Shown here piece by piece: positions 16,062 to 22,588 of a stretch of 64,000 nucleotides of DNA. Position 1 is the first letter of the stretch; every line of letters begins with the position of its first letter. The position numbers were made by a program, and so were the translations under genes. Below the pieces are notes generated by a model. That model saw nothing but the letters and a program-made list of their open reading frames with translations, had not been told where the DNA came from and searched no databases. Where the stretch lies: the NCBI GenBank assembly GCA_021648145.1, contig JAKITI010000011.1, forward strand, positions 1-64,000, in the 5' to 3' direction. The stretch comes from Gammaproteobacteria bacterium (GTDB taxonomy: Bacteria > Pseudomonadota > Gammaproteobacteria > JAADGQ01).

Positions 16062-17658
16062 TCTCGAAATCGAACCGGGTAGTAGTACCGCTTATCACAC
16101 CGGTGACTGGCGTACCCAGCAGCCTGTCTACCTCGATAAATGGCCGCCCTGCAGTCAGGTCTGTCCTGCTTCTGAAGATATTCAGGCTTGGCTGGCGCTG
16201 GCGAGTGAAAAGCAGTGGCAAGCCGCCTGGCGCAAGCTCACCGAGCGCAATCCGTTTCCGTCGACCATGGGGCGTATCTGTTATCACGCCTGTGAATCGG
16301 CTTGTAATCGAAAGCATCTCGATAGTGCGGTCAACATCCATGCGATGGAGCGTTATCTTGGCGACATGGCGATTGCTCAGGGTTGGCGGCATGAATCGAT
16401 GGACGCTCAACCCCAAACACAGCGCGTGGCGATTGTGGGTGCAGGCCCGGCGGGTCTCTCTTGCGCCTTTCAACTGGCGCGGCACGGCTATTCGGTCACT
16501 ATTTTCGACGCGCAAGATGCGCCTGGCGGCACATTGCATAGCGCCGTGCCGGATTACCGTCTGCCCAAGTCGGTGTTAGCAAAAGAGATCAATGCGATTC
16601 TCGATCTGGGAATCACACTGCGCCTTAATACCCGTGTCAATGAAGACGAGCTGCGCGATCAATTTGATCTGGTTTTTATCGCCATCGGCACGCAGCAGCC
16701 GCGTCAATATCGTGGAGACAACTCTAACCACAGCGTCATGAGTGGTCTTGATTTTCTGAGTCGCCTCAATCGTGGCGAGCCGGTATCACTGCCCAAACAG
16801 GTCGCGATCATCGGCGGTGGTAATACTGCTATTGATGTGGCGCGTTGCGTTCGTCGTCTGGGAGCCAATGCCGTGGTGGTTTGCGCGCAAGACCCGCACG
16901 CCAGTCATCACCGCGAGTTGGGTACAGAAATGCCCGCTTCATTAACCGAGGTCATCGAGGCAGAGGCCGAAGGGGTTCAGTTGATTTACCGTGTCGGCGT
17001 GCGCCATTTGGTGCGTAGTGGCGAGCATTTGTCAGGCGTTGAAATCGCCCACGTGGAGCATGTGCATGACCGGCAGGGTAATTTTAACCCCAAGTTTTTT
17101 GATGGTACGGAAGAGTTTATCGCTGCCGGTCTGGTGGTCTTTGCCATTGGTCAGGAGGTGGATTGGCAGGGATTGGAGGGGTTGAGCCAAGCTAACGAAT
17201 CAGAACGTGTTTGGTTTGGTGGTGATGCGGTGAGTAAGTCAAAGCTGGCTGTCACCGCCGTGGGTAGTGGTTATCAGGCTGCGATGTCGATGATGGCGAA
17301 TTTAAGGGAAGAGGCACCCGTTCATAAGGATCATAAAAAGGCAAAAATTACTTATCGACAAATGCAGTTGCATTACTACTCCAAGCAACCGCGTCGCGAA
17401 GGTGAAACCCGAGAACAGCGGTTTGATGGCTTTAACGAAGTTGTTACTGGGCTGGCTGACGATGATGCAGTGCAGGAGGCAAAGCGCTGCCTGAGTTGTG
17501 GTGTCTGTTTTGAGTGTGACAACTGCTGGCACTTCTGCCCTGATGCGGCAGTGATTAAAAAAGAGGGCGGTTATACCATTGATTACGACTACTGCAAGGG
17601 GTGTGGGATTTGTGCGCAGGAGTGCCCGTGTGGGCACATTGATATGGAAAAAATATGA
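16054..17658 (+). CDS. GltD-like NAD(P)/FAD oxidoreductase fused to a 2[4Fe-4S] ferredoxin domain
   Basis: The 534-aa protein begins with a GltD-type iron-sulfur domain (CSQVCPASEDIQAW; GRICYHACESACNRK), then an FAD fold (VAIVGAGPAGLSCAF near residue 130) and an NAD(P) fold (QVAIIGGGNTAIDVAR near 250). It ends with a Cys-rich ferredoxin domain, CLSCGVCFECDNCWHFCPDA and CKGCGICAQECPCG, equivalent to the delta subunit of 2-oxoacid oxidoreductases. The fusion would connect the oxidoreductase to NAD(P)H through flavin. It overlaps the beta gene by eight bases. Such fusions exist in other bacteria; the direction of electron flow is unknown. Confidence 0.9.
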   Translation: MANLEIEPGSSTAYHTGDWRTQQPVYLDKWPPCSQVCPASEDIQAWLALASEKQWQAAWRKLTERNPFPSTMGRICYHACESACNRKHLDSAVNIHAMERYLGDMAIAQGWRHESMDAQPQTQRVAIVGAGPAGLSCAFQLARHGYSVTIFDAQDAPGGTLHSAVPDYRLPKSVLAKEINAILDLGITLRLNTRVNEDELRDQFDLVFIAIGTQQPRQYRGDNSNHSVMSGLDFLSRLNRGEPVSLPKQVAIIGGGNTAIDVARCVRRLGANAVVVCAQDPHASHHRELGTEMPASLTEVIEAEAEGVQLIYRVGVRHLVRSGEHLSGVEIAHVEHVHDRQGNFNPKFFDGTEEFIAAGLVVFAIGQEVDWQGLEGLSQANESERVWFGGDAVSKSKLAVTAVGSGYQAAMSMMANLREEAPVHKDHKKAKITYRQMQLHYYSKQPRREGETREQRFDGFNEVVTGLADDDAVQEAKRCLSCGVCFECDNCWHFCPDAAVIKKEGGYTIDYDYCKGCGICAQECPCGHIDMEKI

Positions 17659-17710
17659 GCAGAATTTTTAATTTTACACACCAGCTAAAGCTCTTCAGAG
17701 GAGAGATATT

Positions 17711-17818
17711 ATGGAATGGTTAGCGGCAAACTGGTTAATACTTTTGTTAGTGGCGTGTTGTGTGGCGATGATGGCTTTTATGCACGGTGGGCACAATAAA
17801 TCAGACGATGATAAATAA
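17711..17818 (+). CDS. 35-aa single-helix membrane protein (DUF2933-like)
   Basis: The start ATG 17711 has AGGAGAG upstream. The product has one transmembrane helix (WLILLLVACCVAMMAFM) followed by HGGHNKSDDDK. Tiny proteins with a helix and a His/Gly tail are known near metal-resistance genes as DUF2933. It sits between the ferredoxin-type gene and a flavoprotein gene with short spacing. Function unknown. Confidence 0.65.
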   Translation: MEWLAANWLILLLVACCVAMMAFMHGGHNKSDDDK

Positions 17819-17833
17819 ACGGGGGTTTATTTA

Positions 17834-18967
17834 ATGAAACACTCTAAAGCACCCGTAGAAATCGCTGGTGCTGGTCCAGCCGGATTGGCTGCGGCAATTA
17901 CCTTGGCCCATGCGGGTCGCCAGGTGGTGGTGCATGAAACGCACAAAGAGGTGGGCCACCGTTTCGGCGGTGATTTCCAGGGGCTGGAAAACTGGACCAC
18001 CGAAGAAGATGTACTCAAAGTGTTCGAATCTTTGGGTTTAACGACAGATTTTACCGCCATGCCCGGCCGCAACGGCACGGCGTTTGACCCTGCCCGAAAT
18101 GCCTATGAGATCAAAAGTGATGAACCTCTTTTTTATCTCATCGAACGCGGCTCTGACTCCGGCACACTCGATAGCGCGTTATTGCAGCAAGCGCAATCTT
18201 TGGGGGTGGAGGTGCGTTTTAATAGCCGCCTGCGCCACATGGCGGGTGAGGGCATCCTTGCCGCTGGGCCGCGTGCCGCCGATGCCATCGCCGTCGGCTA
18301 TCACTTTGAGACGAATATGGTGGATGGTTACTGGGTCATTTGTGACGATGAACTCGCGCCACAGGGCTACGCTTATCTATTGGTCATGAACGGCAAGGGT
18401 ACCGTCAAAAGCTGTATGTTTTCCGGTTTTAAACAGGAGAAAATTTACGTAAAACGAACCATAGAGGCGTTTGAAAAGTTGGTTGGTCTGGAGATGAAAA
18501 ACCCCAAGCCCCACGGCGGCAGCGGCAATTTTTATATTCCGGCCAGTGCTTACAGCGGTTCTCACCCGCGAGTAGGTGAGCAGGCCGGCTTTCAGGATAC
18601 GCTGTGGGGTTTTGGTATGCGGCTGGCGATTCACTCTGGTGTATTGGCAGCGCGAAGTCTATTAAATGGAGAAAACTACGACACCCTCTGGCAGCGAGAG
18701 CTGCGACCACAGATGCAGACCTCAGTGGTCAACCGCGCCTTTTTTTCCTTGCTGGGTAATCGTGGTTACGGCTGGTTTTTACGCAATCACCTCGCCAAAC
18801 CAAGTTTGCGTCAGTCACTGCGAAGCCAGTATCAGCCTTCATTGTTTAAACGTCTGCTTGGCCCCTGGGCTAATCGCCGCTTTGAAAGTCGTCGCAAAGA
18901 TATCACCTGTGATCACATCGATTGCCACTGCATCTGGTGTCGAGGCAAGTGTTGTGATCATGAATAA
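17834..18967 (+). CDS. FAD-dependent oxidoreductase, geranylgeranyl-reductase-like
   Basis: The 377-aa flavoprotein opens with EIAGAGPAGLAAAITLAHAG, a dinucleotide-binding motif. It also carries the geranylgeranyl reductase-type middle segment (VDGYWVICDDELAPQGYAYL) and the GFGMRLAIHSGVLAARSLL flavin motif. It may reduce isoprenoid or other hydrophobic double bonds, although the family is broad. The C-terminus is unusually Cys/His-rich (CDHIDCHCIWCRGKCCDHE), suggesting an added metal or cluster site not usual for the family. SD GGGGG lies upstream. It lies 15 bases after the small membrane protein. Confidence 0.75.
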   Translation: MKHSKAPVEIAGAGPAGLAAAITLAHAGRQVVVHETHKEVGHRFGGDFQGLENWTTEEDVLKVFESLGLTTDFTAMPGRNGTAFDPARNAYEIKSDEPLFYLIERGSDSGTLDSALLQQAQSLGVEVRFNSRLRHMAGEGILAAGPRAADAIAVGYHFETNMVDGYWVICDDELAPQGYAYLLVMNGKGTVKSCMFSGFKQEKIYVKRTIEAFEKLVGLEMKNPKPHGGSGNFYIPASAYSGSHPRVGEQAGFQDTLWGFGMRLAIHSGVLAARSLLNGENYDTLWQRELRPQMQTSVVNRAFFSLLGNRGYGWFLRNHLAKPSLRQSLRSQYQPSLFKRLLGPWANRRFESRRKDITCDHIDCHCIWCRGKCCDHE

Positions 18968-18982
18968 CCTGGAGAAAATACA

Positions 18983-19333
18983 ATGAACTATCGAAAAGTA
19001 ACGGCAATATTTCGCGTTGAATTATTGGAAAAAGTAGAACGAAAATTACAGGATTTTGGGGTTAAAGGTCTCAGTGTTACCAAGGTAAAAGGTTACGGTG
19101 AATACGCCGATTTTTATGCCAAGGACTGGCTGACAGATTATGCACGCATCGAACTTTTTACTGAGGTATGCGATGCCGAAGCTATTGCAAAAGAAATTAT
19201 GGATGCTGCCAGTCTTGATATGGAAGGCGATGGCATTGTTGCGATACTGCCAGTGGAGAAGCTTTATCGCATCAGAACCAAGGCGGAGGTGGATAGATTG
19301 CCTCCTTGTGATAAAAATGAAATTAAACCATGA
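18983..19333 (+). CDS. PII-like signalling protein with shortened T-loop
   Basis: The 116-aa protein starts YRKVTAIFRVELLEKVERKL and keeps the PII core (GVKGLSVTKVKGYGEY, ARIELFTEV, GDGIVAILPVEKLYRIRT). The region that is the T-loop in GlnB/GlnK is short here (ADFYAKDWLTDY) and lacks the uridylylated tyrosine context. It is therefore PII-like and likely binds a nucleotide or small molecule to regulate a neighbour. Overlap with the following CBS gene (ATGA) implies joint function. Confidence 0.8.
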   Translation: MNYRKVTAIFRVELLEKVERKLQDFGVKGLSVTKVKGYGEYADFYAKDWLTDYARIELFTEVCDAEAIAKEIMDAASLDMEGDGIVAILPVEKLYRIRTKAEVDRLPPCDKNEIKP

Positions 19334-19956
19334 CATTTCATATACAAGGGCTGAGTGCCCATGAACAGATGCCACTGAATGAAGTCTTTAAAAAATCGGG
19401 TGTTGAGAAAACGGCAGCGGTGACTCCTGTGCGGTCTTTTGATGAAAAAGAGCATCGTGAGCACGCTGGAGAACAGAGTGGTGCGGAGGCTTATCAATCC
19501 ATCAGTGAGTTGCCGCAGGCCACTGACGTTGTAGTGGCCGAGAAAGTTATGCGTTCACCAGTGGTGACTTTATCCTCTCAGGCTGTCGTTGCCGATGCCT
19601 TGGTGTTATTCCAGGAGAAACAGATTCGTCACCTGCCTATCGTTTCGTCTGCAGGTGAATTGCTTGGTATGGTGTCAGAACGGGATGTGTTGCGCCACCT
19701 AAGTGGTGTAACAGAAAATTATCAACAACAGGTATCACATAATAATAGTAGAAATGCACGAATAGGCGAGTTGATGAAATTGCCGGTATTGACGGCCAGT
19801 GTTGATACAGATATTCGCTACGTTGCCCGCCTGTTTGTTGAGCAGCGTATCGGGGCGCTGCCGATTGTCACAGATGGTGAGTTAAAGGGCATTATCACCC
19901 GCAGCGATGTGTTGAGTGCTGTGATGCGTCATTTTGTATTGGAGTTGTGGGCGTAA
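19330..19956 (+). CDS. tandem CBS-domain protein
   Basis: The 208-aa protein has a ~65-residue disordered start, then two CBS domains: VMRSPVVTLSSQAVVADALV with LPIVSSAGELLGMVSERDVL, and ELMKLPVLTASVDTDIRYVA with LPIVTDGELKGIITRSDVL. CBS pairs sense adenine nucleotides or SAM. Overlap of four bases with the PII-like gene suggests a paired sensor. The output partner is not visible. Confidence 0.85.
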   Translation: MTFHIQGLSAHEQMPLNEVFKKSGVEKTAAVTPVRSFDEKEHREHAGEQSGAEAYQSISELPQATDVVVAEKVMRSPVVTLSSQAVVADALVLFQEKQIRHLPIVSSAGELLGMVSERDVLRHLSGVTENYQQQVSHNNSRNARIGELMKLPVLTASVDTDIRYVARLFVEQRIGALPIVTDGELKGIITRSDVLSAVMRHFVLELWA

Positions 19957-19975
19957 TGGGTATGCCTTGCGGTCG

Positions 19976-20635
19976 ATGGTTATGAAACATACTGGTTTGA
20001 AAAATGATCATGAAAACCCTGTGCAAAAAGAGTACGCCCATTTGGCAGAGGAATATGATGAGAGGTGGCACTTTTATGTTGAAGCAACGCTCAAACAGAC
20101 ATTGAAACGTGTTGATCTTCAGGCGGGGGAACGTTTGCTTGATATTGGCTGTGGCACAGGTGCGCTGCTGGCGGCGCTGGAAAAGCGCCACCCCAATGCT
20201 ATTTTGGCAGGAGTTGACCCAACTCGGGGTATGCTTGATCTCGCTGAGAAACGCTTGTCGAAAAAAGTTCATATAGAGCAAAGTTGGGCTGAAAAATTGC
20301 CATTTGAAGATGAGGCATTTGATGTCATTGTCTCTTGTAGCATGTTTCACTATATTCGCGAACCGATGGTGGCGCTCAAAGAGATGATGCGCGTCTTGAA
20401 ACCGGCAGGAAGTTTGGTGATTACTGATTGGTGTGGTGATTATATGCTCTGTAAAATATATGGCCTGTTTCTTCGGGTTTTTAATAAAGCCCATTTCAAA
20501 ACATATGGAAAAAAAGAGTGTTACAAGCTTCTGTTTTTGTCAGAGTTTGATGATATAAAAATTGATCGCTACAAAATCAACTGGTTCTGGGGGATGATGA
20601 CAGCAACAGCGAGCAAGAGAGTAATCGTAGGCTGA
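19976..20635 (+). CDS. class I SAM-dependent methyltransferase
   Basis: The 219-aa enzyme carries motif I LLDIGCGTGALLAALEKR and the post-motif PFEDEAFDVIVSCSMFHYI, typical of UbiE/menG-like methyltransferases acting on small molecules or lipids. GDYMLCKIYGLFLRVF forms a hydrophobic region. ATG 19976 and 19982 are both possible; no strong ribosome site precedes either. It ends three bases before the patatin gene starts. The substrate is unknown, perhaps a lipid, given its neighbours. Confidence 0.8.
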   Translation: MVMKHTGLKNDHENPVQKEYAHLAEEYDERWHFYVEATLKQTLKRVDLQAGERLLDIGCGTGALLAALEKRHPNAILAGVDPTRGMLDLAEKRLSKKVHIEQSWAEKLPFEDEAFDVIVSCSMFHYIREPMVALKEMMRVLKPAGSLVITDWCGDYMLCKIYGLFLRVFNKAHFKTYGKKECYKLLFLSEFDDIKIDRYKINWFWGMMTATASKRVIVG

Positions 20636-20638
20636 TTG

Positions 20639-21565
20639 ATGGCAAAGACAAAGAAAATTGGTGTGGTGTTGAGTTCCGGGGGAGGGCGAGGAGTGTTCGC
20701 TCATACCGGTTTTTTGCTTGCATTGGAACAAATGGGTATAGAAATCGGTGCTATTGCTGGTTGCAGCGCGGGTGCTCTGGTGGGCGGTGTCTATGCCAGT
20801 GGTACTGATCTACAGCAATGGGCGGAGCGTCTTGCCAGTGTAGAGACACGGGAGTATTGGACTCCCGACTCATGGTCGCGTTTTATTTGGCAGATGGCAG
20901 TGCACAAGGGGAGGGGTTACACGGGTATTTCAGGGAGCAGTGCGGCCATTGATTTCATCCGTAATAACCTCGCCACACAGACCTTCGAAACCTGCCCAAT
21001 TCCGTTTTATTCCCTTGCGACCAATCTAACGCAAGGCAGTAAAACCCTTTTTTCGTCAGGCGACTTGGCACCTCGTATTATGGCCAGTGCCGCCATGCCG
21101 GTGCTGTATCGTCCAGTGGAAATCGACGGAGAGTTGTTCAGTGATGGTGCGACCATCGAATTGGCTTCGACCGAAGCGATCTGTTGCCGCCACAAACTTG
21201 ATGCCTTGATCGTTCACCACGCATCAGTGTGTCGTGAAGGATCGGAAGGGATGGCTCATGCGTTGCAACAACCGTGGTCATTGGTAGAAATTCTCTATCT
21301 ATTACTTTATCGCAAACGCCCTTGGTATCTGAGCGATAAAGCAATTGATTTTCGTCAATGTCGGTGTGGTTGTGGTGCGCCAGTTGTGGTAATTGAGCCC
21401 GACCTTCCTGAAATTACCTGGCCGCTCAGTAAGGGCGGGGCACAGGTGCAGATGGCTGCCAAACAGCAGGCTGAAGCGTTGCTGGAACCCTATTTACCTA
21501 TCACTGGCAGCACGACCCATAAATTACGCACGCTGTTTACTCCATGGCGGCACTGTGATCCTTAG
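20639..21565 (+). CDS. patatin-like phospholipase (RssA-type)
   Basis: The 308-aa hydrolase shows the oxyanion loop SSGGGRGVFAHTGFL, the nucleophile serine in AGCSAGALVGG, and the catalytic Asp in FSDGATIELAS. This is a complete Ser-Asp dyad of bacterial patatin lipases, which release fatty acids from phospholipids. CRCGCGAPVVVIEP near residue 240 adds a Cys cluster not usual in RssA. Together with cfa and cti it suggests membrane-lipid remodelling. ATG 20639 lies directly after the previous stop. Confidence 0.88.
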   Translation: MAKTKKIGVVLSSGGGRGVFAHTGFLLALEQMGIEIGAIAGCSAGALVGGVYASGTDLQQWAERLASVETREYWTPDSWSRFIWQMAVHKGRGYTGISGSSAAIDFIRNNLATQTFETCPIPFYSLATNLTQGSKTLFSSGDLAPRIMASAAMPVLYRPVEIDGELFSDGATIELASTEAICCRHKLDALIVHHASVCREGSEGMAHALQQPWSLVEILYLLLYRKRPWYLSDKAIDFRQCRCGCGAPVVVIEPDLPEITWPLSKGGAQVQMAAKQQAEALLEPYLPITGSTTHKLRTLFTPWRHCDP

Positions 21566-21575
21566 GAGGTTATAT

Positions 21576-21824
21576 ATGATTAAAATGACTTTTTTTCTAT
21601 TTCTTTAGGTTGGTAGCGTGATGTTGTCTGGTTGTGATATGCCGCCGATTACCGGTATTGGTTTTACCATGAGCCTTTTTATTACCTTATTGGCTTTTGT
21701 TGATGCTGAGTTATTAGCGGAGGCACGTCTTTCCATTATTGTGGGTTCACTCATGTCGGCGGCGGTCGGAATGTTTGTGTTATACCGAAGTTGTGATAAT
21801 TATTCTAAGAAAAAAGAGAGATAA
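21576..21824 (+). pseudogene. chimeric relic: lipoprotein-like leader with amber stop joined to an NhaA C-terminal tail
   Basis: After AGGAGG at 21564, ATG 21576 encodes MIKMTFFLFL and then TAG (21606-21608). The same frame continues [13 protein letters not shown], together resembling a lipoprotein signal with lipobox LSGC cut by one stop codon. The frame then becomes [17 protein letters not shown] and ends [15 protein letters not shown], the last two helices of Na+/H+ antiporter NhaA. The first ten helices of NhaA are missing. Translation from GTG 21618 could yield a 68-aa peptide, but function is improbable. Confidence 0.65.
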
Positions 21825-21826
21825 AT

Positions 21827-22537
21827 ATGATGTCTGATCAATATGTCTGGTTACTCTGGTCGAGTGCATTTCTGATTCCCTGGGGGCTGGTCTATTGGCG
21901 CTTTCCTGCTCAGCGGCGGGCGATGCTGTGGGCAAGCTTGTTTACTATGCCGTTTGGTTTGACTGAACCGCTGTTTGTGCCGGAATACTGGATGCCACCG
22001 AGTCTGTTTGATCTGGCCGAGAATACCGGCTTTGATATCGAAAGCCTGATTTTCTGTTTTGGAATTGGGGGCATTGGTTCGGTATTTTATAATCTTCTGA
22101 GTAAAAAGGTTCCTCAAGCTGTGGGGGGCTGTGTGCGTCATCACGGTCAGCATCGTTACCATTACCTCGCTCTCTCAGCACCGTTTATTGTTTTTATTGC
22201 ACTTTATTACTTTCCCTGGAATCCGATTTACCCCTCTATTCTCGCCATGTTTGCGGGAGCGTGGGCAACGATGCGTTGTCGGCCAGACCTGAAACGAAAA
22301 ACCTGGATCGGTGGTCTGCTGTTTTTGGTCTATTACGCAATCTTTTTGGCAGGTCTGGAGTGGAGTGCGCCAGGTTATATTGATCGTGTCTGGAACATGG
22401 AAGTGTTGTCAGGTGTCACGGTGTGGTTTATGCCGATTGAAGAGTTGCTGTTTGCCATCGGCTTTGGTATGTACTGGTCTGGAGTTTATGAGCACTTTAC
22501 CTGGCGAAAATTGATGGATAGCGATCAGGGTAAATGA
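21827..22537 (+). CDS. lycopene-cyclase-domain membrane protein
   Basis: The 236-aa protein has six to seven hydrophobic segments and pairs of motifs typical of the heterodimeric/CrtY-B type lycopene cyclase fold: FTMPFGLTEPLFVPEYW early, and WNMEVLSGVTVWFMPIEELLFA late. In carotenoid pathways the PIEE-type motif is catalytic. No carotenoid genes (crtB, crtI, crtE) are nearby, so a different isoprenoid or lipid substrate is possible; the geranylgeranyl-reductase-like gene upstream is the only related neighbour. Assignment to fold is good, reaction uncertain. Confidence 0.75.
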   Translation: MMSDQYVWLLWSSAFLIPWGLVYWRFPAQRRAMLWASLFTMPFGLTEPLFVPEYWMPPSLFDLAENTGFDIESLIFCFGIGGIGSVFYNLLSKKVPQAVGGCVRHHGQHRYHYLALSAPFIVFIALYYFPWNPIYPSILAMFAGAWATMRCRPDLKRKTWIGGLLFLVYYAIFLAGLEWSAPGYIDRVWNMEVLSGVTVWFMPIEELLFAIGFGMYWSGVYEHFTWRKLMDSDQGK

Positions 22538-22547
22538 ATAGCTTTCG

Positions 22548-22588
22548 GACTCCCAGGGGCTGATCTATTAGCGTTTTCCTGCTCAGCG
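22548..22588. repeat. partial copy of the 5' part of the lycopene-cyclase-domain gene
   Basis: About 41 bases just downstream of the gene match bases 21874-21915 within its start (36 of 42 aligned positions; both end TTTTCCTGCTCAGCG or CTTTCCTGCTCAGCG). It overlaps the last codons of cti on the other strand. It looks like the scar of a tandem duplication or recombination. Confidence 0.7.
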
